A stretch of 64,000 nt of DNA from Ramlibacter agri (GCF_012927085.1 NZ_JABBFX010000001.1:372001-436000); one strand, 5' to 3'; positions 8,871 through 16,684 are shown, numbered from the stretch's first letter. Notes: generated by a model from the sequence alone, not told the origin. A program made the numbers and translations.

Positions 8871-9539
8871 ATGGATGTGAAGTTGACTGGGCAGACCGAT
8901 CTGGCGGGCTTCCGCGACGAGGCGCGGCAGCTTCTGGCGCACCAGGTGCCGCCGGAAGATGTGTCCTGGGTGCTCGACCTGCAGGCAGCGGGCGGGTACT
9001 GCAACGGTGAGTCCACGCAACCCAACCGCCCCCGCAATGTCGCGCGCGCAGCAACGGCGATCGTGCCGGCGTCCTTTACGCGCCTGTGCGAGTTCGTGGT
9101 GCTGCATCGCGACGGCGACCGCTTCGCCCTGCTCTATCGGCTGCTGTGGCGCCTGGTGCATGAACCCGGGCTGCGCAACGACGCTTCCGACACCGACATG
9201 ATGCAGGCCCAGCACATGGCGCATGCGGTGCGGCGCGACATCCACAAGCTGAAGGCCCATATGCGCCTGCGCACCATGCACGATGCGCAGGGACGCGAAT
9301 GGCAGGTGGGTTGCCACGAGCCGGCCCACCACGTGATGGAAGCCGTGGGGCCGTGGTTCTGCAAGCGGCTGGAGGCTCCGCGCTGGGCACTGTTCACGCC
9401 GGATCGCAGCGTGCGCTGCGATGAAGGGGACCTGCTCTATGGGCCCGGGGTGCCGGCGGCGCGGATGCCGGCCTTCGATGGGCCGGAGGAAGCCTGGCGG
9501 GAGTGCCACGAGCGCGTGTTCGCGGGCCATGACGGTTGA
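8871..9539 (+). CDS. DUF4130 (TIGR03915-like) putative DNA-repair protein, stand-alone
   Basis: A 222-residue protein matching the DUF4130 half of UdgX-type fusion proteins: a TDLAGFRDEARQLL start, FALLYRLLWRLV, the conserved AVRRDIHKLKAHMRLR helix, EPAHHVMEAVGPWF, WALFTPDRSVRCD and GPGVP. An upstream ATG at 8844 is possible, but family members begin at the later Met. The family is usually fused to uracil-DNA glycosylase or paired with a radical-SAM protein; neither is seen here. The biochemical function is not established. Confidence 0.75.
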   Translation: MDVKLTGQTDLAGFRDEARQLLAHQVPPEDVSWVLDLQAAGGYCNGESTQPNRPRNVARAATAIVPASFTRLCEFVVLHRDGDRFALLYRLLWRLVHEPGLRNDASDTDMMQAQHMAHAVRRDIHKLKAHMRLRTMHDAQGREWQVGCHEPAHHVMEAVGPWFCKRLEAPRWALFTPDRSVRCDEGDLLYGPGVPAARMPAFDGPEEAWRECHERVFAGHDG

Positions 9540-9600
9540 CAGGGGCATCGAGCGCCTGGCCATCCTCCTCGCGCTCGGCGCCACCGCGGCGCGCCACCCC

Positions 9601-9999
9601 TCAGCGCTGCTGCGGGTCGATGCCGAGGATCGCGACGCGGCGTTCGAAGCGTTCGTCGCGGACATCCGGCAGGCAAAGCGGCTTTTCCGCCGTTGAGGCG
9701 CGCGGCACGTCGGCGCAGGCCACTGGCGGCAGCGGCATCATCTTCTGGTCGGTGACCCGGGGCTTGCGCAGGCTCAGGCCGGCGCCATCGCTGCCTTGCA
9801 GGCCGATGCCGCCTTGCGCTGGCCCGGCCATGGCGCCCAGGCCGGCCTGCGCGCCTGCCATGGCGGGACGGCCTTCGAACACGGCGCCCGCGGTGGCGGT
9901 CTGGCCCGCGGCCTCGAAGGCCAGCAGGGCCAGACCGACGACCAGCGCAACGCCGATCCAGTGGGTGGGGTGGTGATGAAGTCGGTGGTGCAGCATCAT
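9601..9999 (-). CDS. Small membrane-anchored or exported protein, unknown
   Basis: A 132-residue protein with a His-rich N-terminus, one hydrophobic helix (IGVALVVGLALLAFEAAG), a Gly/Ala-rich middle and a C-terminal segment with two cysteines. A ribosome site (AGGAGCGAG) precedes the paired ATG codons at 9999 and 9996. No family was recognised. It converges with the DUF4130 gene. Confidence 0.55.
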   Translation of the reverse strand: MMLHHRLHHHPTHWIGVALVVGLALLAFEAAGQTATAGAVFEGRPAMAGAQAGLGAMAGPAQGGIGLQGSDGAGLSLRKPRVTDQKMMPLPPVACADVPRASTAEKPLCLPDVRDERFERRVAILGIDPQQR

Positions 10000-10134
10000 T
10001 TCTCGCTCCTCGAGAGGGTCCGGCGACCAGTGTGAGGCGCGGCCACTCGTCAGCGCGTCGCGACGCTGGCGCGTTTGTGCGTAGGAAGGTGCTCACTTCG
10101 CCCCTACAATGCGGCGGCATTCAAGCTGAGTTCG

Positions 10135-10863
10135 ATGACCGTTTCACTCGCGGGCCGCGTGCCCGCCACGTTCGAGATCAAGAGCGCGTCGCTGCCGCTG
10201 GTCGCGCTGCTGCTGAAGTCACCCGACCTGGCCCTGCTGGCCGAGGAATTCCGCGAACGCTTCGGCGAGATGCCGGAGTTCTTCGACGGCGACGCGATGG
10301 TGCTGGACCTGGCGCCGCTGCAAGGCGCGGCCGATATCGACTTTCCGGAGTTGCTGAAGCTGCTGCGCGGCTACAAGCTGGCGCCGGTGGCGGTGAAGGG
10401 CGGCAGCGAGGAACAAATGGCGAAGGCGCACGAAGCCGGCCTGGTGAAGGCCGACGAAGTGCGTACCGTCGAAACGCAGAAGCAACCGCAGCAACAGCCG
10501 CAACAAGCTGTGCCGCCGCCACCGCCCGCTTCCGCCCTCGTCATCGAGCGCCCGCTGCGCTCTGGCCAGCAGGTCTATGCCCGCGGCCGCGACGTCGTCG
10601 TGCTGGCGATGGTGAACCCCGGTGCCGAAGTCATCGCCGACGGCCACATCCATGTTTATGCACCGCTGCGCGGCAAGGCGATTGCCGGCGCACGCGGCGA
10701 TGCGGACGCCCGCATCTTCACGCTGTGCCTGGAGCCCGAACTGGTCTCCATCGCCGGCGTCTACCGCACCAGCGAAGTACCCTGGCCGGACGGCCTGCGC
10801 GGCAAGCCCGCGCAGCTGCGCCTGCAGGGCGAGAAGCTGGTGATGGAACCCATCAACCCCTGA
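10135..10863 (+). CDS. minC: Septum site-determining protein MinC
   Basis: A 242-residue FtsZ-polymerisation inhibitor. The N-terminal domain (FEIKSASLPLVALLL) is joined by a Gln/Pro-rich linker at about residues 120-138 to the C-terminal beta-helix domain (RSGQQVYARGRDVVVLAMVNPGAE, then the GHIHVYAPLRGKAIAG signature that binds MinD). The start at 10135 places the Met directly before the conserved domain. It is the first gene of minCDE. Confidence 0.95.
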   Translation: MTVSLAGRVPATFEIKSASLPLVALLLKSPDLALLAEEFRERFGEMPEFFDGDAMVLDLAPLQGAADIDFPELLKLLRGYKLAPVAVKGGSEEQMAKAHEAGLVKADEVRTVETQKQPQQQPQQAVPPPPPASALVIERPLRSGQQVYARGRDVVVLAMVNPGAEVIADGHIHVYAPLRGKAIAGARGDADARIFTLCLEPELVSIAGVYRTSEVPWPDGLRGKPAQLRLQGEKLVMEPINP

Positions 10864-10890
10864 CATCCCGACCCGGGAACAAGGAGCCCC

Positions 10891-11706
10891 ATGGCAAAGA
10901 TCATCGTTGTCACCTCCGGCAAGGGCGGCGTCGGCAAGACGACCACCAGCGCCAGCTTCGCCAGCGGCCTGGCCCTGCGCGGCCACAAGACGGCCGTCAT
11001 CGACTTCGACGTCGGCCTGCGCAATCTCGACCTGATCATGGGCTGCGAACGCCGCGTGGTCTACGACTTCGTCAACGTGATCCACGGCGAAGCCACGCTG
11101 AACCAGGCGCTGATCAAGGACAAGCACAGCGACAACCTGTCGGTGCTGGCCGCCTCGCAGACGCGCGACAAGGAAGCGCTGACCAAGGAAGGCGTCGAGA
11201 AGGTCCTGAACGACCTGGCCGCCATGGGCTTCGAGTACATCATCTGCGACTCGCCGGCCGGCATCGAAACCGGCGCGCTGATGGCCATGCACTTCGCCGA
11301 CGAGGCGCTGGTGGTGACCAACCCCGAAGTGAGCTCGGTGCGCGATTCGGACCGCATCCTGGGCATGCTTTCCAGCAAGACCAAGCGCGCCATCGACGGC
11401 AAGGAGCCGGTGAAGGAACACCTCCTCATCACCCGCTACAACCCGAACCGCGTCGACGCCGGCCACATGCTGTCGCTGGAGGACATCCAGGACATCCTGC
11501 GCATCCCGCTGATCGGCGTGATTCCCGAAAGCGAGTCGGTGCTGCAGGCCAGCAACCAGGGCACGCCCGCCGTGCACCTGAAGGGCACCGACGTCAGCGA
11601 GGCCTACCTGGACGTGGTGGGACGCTTCCTGGGCGAAGACAAGCCGCTGCGCTTCGTCGACCCGCAGAAAGCCGGCCTGCTGAAGCGCCTGTTCGGGAGG
11701 AAGTGA
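10891..11706 (+). CDS. minD: Septum site-determining ATPase MinD
   Basis: A 271-residue membrane-associated ATPase of the ParA/MinD class. The deviant Walker A GKGGVGKTT is at residues 10-18, IDFDVGLRNLDLIMG follows, and the C-terminal amphipathic membrane-targeting helix (GLLKRLFGRK) is intact. It recruits MinC to the membrane and oscillates with MinE to place the septum at mid-cell. The ribosome site AAGGAG precedes the ATG, and minE starts 3 nt after the stop. Confidence 0.97.
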   Translation: MAKIIVVTSGKGGVGKTTTSASFASGLALRGHKTAVIDFDVGLRNLDLIMGCERRVVYDFVNVIHGEATLNQALIKDKHSDNLSVLAASQTRDKEALTKEGVEKVLNDLAAMGFEYIICDSPAGIETGALMAMHFADEALVVTNPEVSSVRDSDRILGMLSSKTKRAIDGKEPVKEHLLITRYNPNRVDAGHMLSLEDIQDILRIPLIGVIPESESVLQASNQGTPAVHLKGTDVSEAYLDVVGRFLGEDKPLRFVDPQKAGLLKRLFGRK

Positions 11707-11709
11707 ACG

Positions 11710-11976
11710 ATGTCCCTGCTGACCTTCCTGCTGGGAGAGAAGAAGAAAAGTGCCAGCGTCGCCAAGGAGCGGCTGCAGATCATCCTCGCCCACGAGCGCA
11801 GCGGGCGCAACCCGGGCGGCAGCCCGGACTACTTGCCGGCGCTGCAGCGTGACCTGGTGGCGGTGATCAGCAAGTACGTGAAGATCGACCCCGCCCACCT
11901 GAAGGTGAACCTGGAACGCCAGGACAACCTCGAGGTGCTGGAGGTCAAGATCGAGCTGCCTGACGCGGTACGCTGA
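11710..11976 (+). CDS. minE: Cell division topological specificity factor MinE
   Basis: An 88-residue protein with the N-terminal anti-MinCD helix ([14 protein letters not shown]) and a C-terminal dimerisation domain ending in the [13 protein letters not shown] strand. It stimulates MinD ATPase and drives pole-to-pole oscillation. It is the last gene of minCDE. After it, a small dyad (GTTAG/CTAAC, about 11994-12007) without a T-run is only a weak terminator candidate. Confidence 0.96.
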   Translation: MSLLTFLLGEKKKSASVAKERLQIILAHERSGRNPGGSPDYLPALQRDLVAVISKYVKIDPAHLKVNLERQDNLEVLEVKIELPDAVR

Positions 11977-12060
11977 CAGTCGCGGTAACTCTCTGTTAGC
12001 ACGCTAACCCTGGCAAAGTTGCCAGCTTGACACTGGCGGTGCGGCGCGCGATAAAGACGG

Positions 12061-12549
12061 ATGAGCTCCGATGTAGTAGTCCGCGTGTCCCATCGCTATA
12101 GCGCGCCAGCAGAGCGCGTGTTCGATGCTTGGCTCACGCCGGGGCAAGCCGCGCGCTTCCTGTTCCGCACCCGCACAGGCAACGTCATGCAGTGCGAAAT
12201 CACGCCCGAAGTGGGCGGCGGTTTCACCGTCACCGACCGCCGTCCCACCAGCGACGGCGACGAAAGCGTGTTCGACGTGGTGCACCTGGGCAAGTATGTC
12301 GAGATCGACCGGCCGCGCCGCCTGGTGTTCGACTTCAGCGTGCTGACCTTCGGTTCGGACGACAGCACCCGCGTCACCGTCGAAGTGCAACCGCTCGGCC
12401 CGATGGCCAGCGAGCTCACCATCAGCCACAACCTGGGCCACGGCAACCACGCCAGGCAGGTCGAAGAGACCACGCGCAAAGGCTGGGATTCGATGCTGAA
12501 CACGCTGGAGCGGGAACTGTTCCCAAGGCGCATCGGCGTCCAGCTCTGA
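12061..12549 (+). CDS. SRPBCC/AHSA1-family protein
   Basis: A 162-residue START-like ligand-binding fold: SHRYSAPAERVFDAWLTPGQAARFLF at the N-terminus and VEETTRKGWDSMLNTLERELF as the C-terminal helix are typical of AHSA1/SRPBCC proteins. The family includes Hsp90 co-chaperone-like and lipid-binding members; bacterial ones are often of unknown role. It is a single gene downstream of minCDE. Confidence 0.8.
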   Translation: MSSDVVVRVSHRYSAPAERVFDAWLTPGQAARFLFRTRTGNVMQCEITPEVGGGFTVTDRRPTSDGDESVFDVVHLGKYVEIDRPRRLVFDFSVLTFGSDDSTRVTVEVQPLGPMASELTISHNLGHGNHARQVEETTRKGWDSMLNTLERELFPRRIGVQL

Positions 12550-12656
12550 CTGGGCCGTGTCGCTTTCTGAGAACTTTCGCCCGCACTGTTGCTGCAGTGC
12601 ATCAATCGTCATACGTCTGACAGACTGAGGTCAGCCTTGGGCGGACAATCCGCCCC

Positions 12657-12884
12657 ATGACAACCGTCACCGACCCGTTCGCCACCGGCAGCGTTGTCGC
12701 AGCGACCCTCGCGGCCGAAGCCGTCTTCGACTTCGATCCCGTGCTACGCCGTCTGCTGGCCGGCCCCCAGTTCTTCGTCAAGCAGGCGGACGGCCGGTGG
12801 CGTCCCAAGGGCTGCCAGCTCGGGTTGGCCCGATGTTTCGACTTCTGCGACCTGCTGCAGCCGGTGTCGCGCGAAGCCGCCTAG
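12657..12884 (+). CDS. Small protein of unknown function, possibly leaderless
   Basis: A 75-residue protein with strong GC3 bias supporting coding. It has no signal peptide or recognised domain; notable features are QFFVKQADGRWRPKGC and three cysteines. There is no Shine-Dalgarno sequence. Instead a perfect GGGCGGA-CAA-TCCGCCC dyad lies at 12639-12655, directly before the ATG, and GACAAT at 12644-12649 is spaced like a -10 box for a transcript starting at the ATG. Confidence 0.6.
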   Translation: MTTVTDPFATGSVVAATLAAEAVFDFDPVLRRLLAGPQFFVKQADGRWRPKGCQLGLARCFDFCDLLQPVSREAA

Positions 12885-13114
12885 CCCTTCCGCGTCCGCG
12901 GATCCCCGCCCTCGCCCTGGTTCGGGCCCCCCTTGCGCATGTGCGTCTGGTTGTTGCCGACCAGGTTGTCCCGGTCGTGCCGTGATTGGGGCGTGCGCTG
13001 GCCCTCGTTGACCTGCGAAGCCTGGCCCTTGCCCAGCTTGTTGGTGTCGTTCTCGACCTTGCCGCTCATGGGCGCCTGCTTGTCCTGCTCGGACGGATGG
13101 TACTTGTGGCTCAT
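12881..13114 (-). CDS. Small hydrophilic, probably disordered protein
   Basis: A 77-residue protein made almost wholly of Gly, Asn, Gln, Lys, Asp and Arg, with no hydrophobic core (for example NKLGKGQASQVNEGQRTPQS). Composition resembles stress-associated hydrophilins. The ribosome site AAGGAAGGA precedes the ATG. The 3' end overlaps the convergent small gene by 4 nt. No specific function can be assigned. Confidence 0.6.
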   Translation of the reverse strand: MSHKYHPSEQDKQAPMSGKVENDTNKLGKGQASQVNEGQRTPQSRHDRDNLVGNNQTHMRKGGPNQGEGGDPRTRKG

Positions 13115-13196
13115 GAATGGAATCCTTCCTTTCCGACCATTCTGGGAAGGACCCTGGCCCCCGCCTGTCAGACAGGGGCGGTGATGCAGGCAGGCG

Positions 13197-13318
13197 CTAC
13201 TTCCTGACCCAGAACATGGCCTCGACCTTGTTGCCGTCCGGGTCCCGCACGAAGGCCGCGTAGTAGCCCGGCGAATACTCGGGCCGGATACCCGGCGGAC
13301 CGTTGGCGATACTCCTCA
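13197..13318 (-). pseudogene. C-terminal remnant of a VOC/glyoxalase-like protein
   Basis: The minus frame ending in TAG at 13197-13199 encodes about 38 residues matching the C-terminal end of VOC-superfamily proteins: NGPPGIRPEYSPGYYAAF followed by VRDPDGNKVEAMFW. No start codon, ribosome site or N-terminal domain precedes it; homology stops at the end of the neighbouring DUF296 gene. It is read as a leftover after deletion of the rest. Confidence 0.6.
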
Positions 13319-13720
13319 GCCCGCCCTTCTCGCCACCAGTTCCGGATACCCGGTCGCCGGATCCAGCTGGCGGCCGAACGCCCAGCCAGGCAGCAAGCCC
13401 AGCACGATCTCCGCCGTGGTCCGCACGATGCAGCCCTGCATCACGTGACCACCGTGCACCTGCCCTTGCGCATCGCTGACGCTCGCATGCAAATGCGGTC
13501 CACCCAGGCTCAAGGTTCCAGCGAGCGACAGCAGCTCCAGCGGCCCTGCCAGGTGCGTGCCCTGCTCCTCCCCCGCGTAGCGCAGCATCGCCTGCGAAAA
13601 GCTGCCGATGCCGGAGACGATGCAGGCCGCCTTCTCCCCCTGCTCCTGCAGCACCGCGGCCAACGCGACCCGCAGGTCATCTCCTGGCTGCAGGCGCAAC
13701 ACGTGAACCCGGAGTTCCAC
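13316..13720 (-). CDS. PPC/DUF296-domain DNA-binding-like protein
   Basis: A 134-residue protein with the PPC (DUF296) fold hallmarks: RLQPGDDLRVALAAV, CIVSGIGSFSQAMLRYAG, ELLSLAGTLS, and HLHASVSDAQGQVHGGHV, which holds the conserved HxH and GGH metal-type residues. Bacterial members are small trimeric proteins of uncertain role; plant homologues are AT-hook DNA-binding factors. It starts 1 nt after the NnrU-family gene, in the same direction. Confidence 0.8.
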   Translation of the reverse strand: MELRVHVLRLQPGDDLRVALAAVLQEQGEKAACIVSGIGSFSQAMLRYAGEEQGTHLAGPLELLSLAGTLSLGGPHLHASVSDAQGQVHGGHVMQGCIVRTTAEIVLGLLPGWAFGRQLDPATGYPELVARRAG

Positions 13721-14311
13721 CTACAGCGTCCTCCCCATCGGCGCCACCCCGATCCAGGCTGCGTGCAGCCAGAAGGCGAACACCACCCAGGCCACGACGC
13801 CGATCACCACCGCGATTGCCGTGCGGCTGCCCCGACCCGGCGGATACACGGTGCCGGCGGTCCGGTCACGCATCCGCGAGGAGCGGAAATCCAGCACCGC
13901 CCACAGCAGGAAGGCCCCGAACAGCACCACGTCGGCCAGCGTGTTGTTCGCGATCAGGTGGCCGAAGGCCCACAGCTTCACCGCGAGCACCATCGGGTGG
14001 TGCAGCTTCGCCTTCAGCTGGTTGCCCGGCACGTAGGCCGCGGCCAGCAACACGAAACCGGCCAGCACCAGCAGCGCCGTGAGATGCCGCACCCACACGG
14101 GCGGCGTTGGCCACAGCACCACCGGGTGCTGCCGCGCCAGGCCATAGCCCCACACCAGCAGCACGAAACCCACGATCGACAGCAGCGAGTAGGCGCCTTT
14201 CCACGGCTTCTCGCCCATGCGGGCCACGGTGGCCGTGCGCCAGCCGTCCGCCACGATGCGAGTCGAATGCACGCCGAGAAAAAGCACCAGTCCGAGAACG
14301 AGTGCGACCAT
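13721..14311 (-). CDS. NnrU-family membrane protein
   Basis: A 196-residue integral membrane protein with about five or six hydrophobic helices. The NnrU-family features are the LFLGVHSTRIV start, RMGEKPWKGAYSLLSIVGF, and the LKAKLHHPMVLAVKLWAFGHL segment. NnrU was named from nitric-oxide/denitrification clusters, but most homologues, as here, are not near such genes. It is transcribed upstream of the DUF296 gene as a two-gene unit. Confidence 0.85.
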   Translation of the reverse strand: MVALVLGLVLFLGVHSTRIVADGWRTATVARMGEKPWKGAYSLLSIVGFVLLVWGYGLARQHPVVLWPTPPVWVRHLTALLVLAGFVLLAAAYVPGNQLKAKLHHPMVLAVKLWAFGHLIANNTLADVVLFGAFLLWAVLDFRSSRMRDRTAGTVYPPGRGSRTAIAVVIGVVAWVVFAFWLHAAWIGVAPMGRTL

Positions 14312-14411
14312 GGAAATCCCCTCCAGCCGTCTTGAGGAGCGGATTGTGCCGAGGGAACAGCCGCGGCGCGAGAGGCCCCCCGGCAGCCGCGGTTTCGGGC
14401 TTCGCCTGACT

Positions 14412-14640
14412 CCTCTTTAAATTTCTTGTTCAAAGATAGTCGTAGTAGCTAAGGGCGCCGCCTGTCTGTGGACAACCGCCATTTTTCCCTTTCGCGCCGC
14501 CAACTTGCGCGGGGGACCAGGCTGTGGGCAGGCGTGCTTTCACGGTGTTCCGGGAAACTGGACAAGTCCGCGTAGCCGCCAGCCAATGTGGACAACAGTT
14601 GGGTTGTGCCAGAACGGTCCACAGGCTTGTTCCCGCAAAA
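14412..14640 (+). other. Origin-like module A (AT-rich tract, TAG triplets, GC cluster, DnaA-like boxes)
   Basis: Order from left: AT-rich tract (TTTAAATTTCTTG), triplet tract GATAGTCGTAGTAG (14435-14448), GC-rich GGGCGCCGCC, and DnaA-box-like TGTGGACAA at 14467-14475 and again at 14587-14595, with related CTGTGGG (14522), CTGGACAAG (14558) and TCCACAGG (14618). This order matches the basal origin-unwinding layout (DnaA-trios, GC cluster, DnaA-boxes). All boxes are the TTGTCCACA variant, one base from the consensus TTATCCACA. No gene was found in 14312-15082. Confidence 0.55.
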
Positions 14641-14797
14641 AAATTTTGGGGCCGCAGGATCTGTGGTGCCGCCGACACGGACCGCGCCCACATGCTCTTG
14701 AAACTCCTTGACCAGCCCGTCAATCCTCGTTCCGGCCGGCCACCGGCTCGGACCCGGCCGGGACGCGACCAGGCCGCGAAAAGTTGTTCCGGCTATC

Positions 14798-15023
14798 CCT
14801 TATAGAAGTTCTATTTCAAAGATAGTCGTAGTAGATAAGGGCCACCCGGTTCTGTGGACAACCGTCTTTTTCCCCTTTTCCGTCAAGGACTTGCGCGCGG
14901 TACACGACTGTGGGCACCTGCGCTTTTCTGCTGTCGCGCAAAACTGGACAAGTCGGCCGTAAGCCCGGGTTGTGTGGACAACGTTGCGGTTGTGCCAGAA
15001 CGCTCCACAGGCTTTTCCGGGCC
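14798..15023 (+). other. Origin-like module B, spacing-identical copy of module A
   Basis: Every motif of module A recurs exactly 386 bp later with no insertion or deletion: triplet tract at 14821, TGTGGACAA at 14853-14861 and 14973-14981, CTGTGGG at 14908, CTGGACAAG at 14944, TCCACAGG at 15004. The bases between the motifs have diverged considerably, so spacing and motifs look conserved by selection. It could be half of a bipartite replication origin; tandem small-RNA genes are an alternative. Confidence 0.55.
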
Positions 15024-15050
15024 AAAAAAAATCGGCCACGAGGGCCGATT
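15023..15050 (-). terminator. Rho-independent terminator for the small gene at 15083
   Basis: Read on minus: the stem AATCGGCC / GGCCGATT with a 5-nt loop is followed by eight Ts. It lies 32 bp after the minus-strand stop at 15083 and separates that gene from the origin-like modules. Confidence 0.85.
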
Positions 15051-15082
15051 CAAGGAGCATCAGGGGACTGGCGCGCGCGTTT

Positions 15083-15277
15083 TCAGTGCGCCTGCGCGCC
15101 GGCCACCACGGATTCGTCCTGCCAATCGTTGAACCACTCTTGTTCGGCAGCGGTAATGCGAACGTCTTCACCCAGGATCTGCGTGTCCGGCGGGGCGATT
15201 TCGGTATCGATCCAGGACTGGTTGAGTTGCTGGCGCACGTTGAGCCAGCGGGCGATGGCAGCGAGCTTGTTGGTCAT
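15083..15277 (-). CDS. Small protein of unknown function
   Basis: A 64-residue protein starting MTNKLAAIARWLNVRQQ and ending DWQDESVVAGAQAH: an amphipathic N-terminal helix and an acidic C-terminal half, with no signal peptide. The frame stays open upstream, but the in-frame Met at 15277 begins the plausible protein and the upstream part looks like non-coding readthrough. A good terminator follows. No family was recognised. Confidence 0.55.
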   Translation of the reverse strand: MTNKLAAIARWLNVRQQLNQSWIDTEIAPPDTQILGEDVRITAAEQEWFNDWQDESVVAGAQAH

Positions 15278-15425
15278 GGGCTTGTGTGTCAACGGAAACA
15301 GACGCTTACGAGTGTCACCCCGTACGGGCTTGCGCGCCAGCGGGAAATTTCCTAAGGCGCCTTCGGGTAAACCGCATCCGTATTCCTGACAGGGGTCATC
15401 CGCTGCCTGGCCTGCGGGCCACGTT

Positions 15426-16484
15426 TCAGCGCAGCGGGGCGCGGGTGCGCGGGCTCGCGATGGCCAGTCCCTGCAGGCCATGAGGCAGGAGTTGCGGGTG
15501 GGAGGGCTTGGTGAGCCAGTAGTCCTGCGGCGGGAGCGCTGGCAAAGGCTGCCCAGCCGGATGGAGCATCGGGAAGTGCCGGCGCAATTGCTCCGCCTGG
15601 CTTGGCGTCACCTGCGCGATTTCCAGGTCGAGGCCGAGGGCGAATGCCCCGCGGATATCGTCCACCGCGATCACCATCCCATTCCATGGCTCCGGCCGGT
15701 CCGAGAGGGCTCGTTCCAGGAGCTGCAGCTGCCGCTGCGGCGCCGCTGATGGCGGGTTGGGCATGGCATCGCGCAGGATCCATCGGCAGCGCTGTTCCAG
15801 GTCGAAGAAGGGATGCTGGAAGTCACGTTCTTCCGCGGGATCGCGTGCCACCCCCGCGCGCAGCCACCTGTCGACGAGGCTGCGGTCAGCTTCGTCGTCG
15901 GGCCGCGCCGCGGCCTCCAGCATGTGACGGAACGCGGGACTGTCCGGGACCAGCATGGCAACGTCCCAGCGGATCATTCGCGAGATCACGCAAGTAGCGA
16001 AGCTCTCCAGTTCGTCCGGCTTGTTCCCTTCGGCCGCTCGTGCCAGTTCGAGGCAGGCGCGCACCGTGGCGAACACGGCCGCGAGCATGTTGAGGGTGGT
16101 TTCGCGCTGCACCGCTTCGTCGTGGAAACCCGCGAAGACGGCGACTTGCTGAACGACCAAAGCGGGTGCGGGCGCGTCGAAATGCACTGCTGCCAGGCCG
16201 AGCCGGCTGGCGTCGTTCGCTACGCCGAATCCGGCCTGCGCCTGGAGTTGCGGAATCGGAATGCAGATGCGGACCTGCACGGAAGGGATGCGGCCCAAGC
16301 CGATCGCGGCCTGCGCCTCCATCTGCAGCCACTCGCCCTCCGGCTCGTCGTCGAACCGGAAGGCTGCCGCGACACGTCCGCATGCCGAAGGCAGAAATGG
16401 CGGTTGCCACTGCAGGCGGTGTTCCGGTGCCGCGCCATGCAGCGCCTCCAGCATGAGTGCCACCACCGACGCGGACGCCGTCAA
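15426..16484 (-). CDS. Unknown protein, paralogue 1 of a two-copy family flanking the island
   Basis: A 352-residue protein. It shares a whole-length pattern with the gene at 26925-28058: HFDAPAPALVVQQ, TTLNMLAAVFAT, MIRWDVA, RWILRDAMPNPPS, FALGLDLEIAQVTP and an ALPPQDYWLTK end, followed here by about 25 extra residues. The start is TTG at 16484, overlapping the upstream stop (TTGA); this keeps the aligned N-terminus, while ATG at 16454 would cut it. No catalytic motif was recognised. It is the last gene of the WYL-headed operon, which suggests an accessory role in that system. Confidence 0.7.
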   Translation of the reverse strand: MTASASVVALMLEALHGAAPEHRLQWQPPFLPSACGRVAAAFRFDDEPEGEWLQMEAQAAIGLGRIPSVQVRICIPIPQLQAQAGFGVANDASRLGLAAVHFDAPAPALVVQQVAVFAGFHDEAVQRETTLNMLAAVFATVRACLELARAAEGNKPDELESFATCVISRMIRWDVAMLVPDSPAFRHMLEAAARPDDEADRSLVDRWLRAGVARDPAEERDFQHPFFDLEQRCRWILRDAMPNPPSAAPQRQLQLLERALSDRPEPWNGMVIAVDDIRGAFALGLDLEIAQVTPSQAEQLRRHFPMLHPAGQPLPALPPQDYWLTKPSHPQLLPHGLQGLAIASPRTRAPLR

Positions 16485-16684
16485 TTCGCGGAAGTGATCA
16501 GCGAAGACAGCAGGTTGCCGCGCCCCACGACGCGGTAGTGCGCATCCTTCGTCTCGTTGCGCTTCGGGTCGTAGTAGCCCAGCACGCGGTAGTGCGCGTC
16601 CTTGGCCACCTGCACGCCGTCGGAGCGGGTGTCGATGTAGCCGAGGGTGCGGAAGTGGGGGTCTTTGATGGATTCGGTGGGCAT
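16481..16684 (-). CDS. Small protein with threefold KDxHYRVxG repeat (4-fold beta-flower-like)
   Basis: A 67-residue protein built from three near-identical units: KDPHFRTLGYID, KDAHYRVLGYYD and KDAHYRVVGRGN, each about 18-20 residues. The pattern resembles small beta-flower/propeller-like repeat domains; that assignment is tentative. An upstream in-frame start at 16735 is possible, but the repeat-bearing product begins at MPTESIKD. It overlaps the next gene by 4 nt and lies 75 bp after the DUF262/DUF1524 gene, inside the putative defence operon. Confidence 0.65.
   Translation of the reverse strand: MPTESIKDPHFRTLGYIDTRSDGVQVAKDAHYRVLGYYDPKRNETKDAHYRVVGRGNLLSSLITSAN

Noticed and set aside
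9529..9696. 55-codon plus-strand frame after the DUF4130 gene
   Set aside because: It overlaps the more credible exported minus-strand gene and has no homology or ribosome site; it does not restore the uracil-glycosylase partner.
14430..15171. Minus-strand frames ending in YYDYL within the origin-like region
   Set aside because: They occur because the repeated triplet tract reads as YYDYL on minus; no ribosome site, no homology, and the conserved pattern is in DNA motifs and spacing, not codons.
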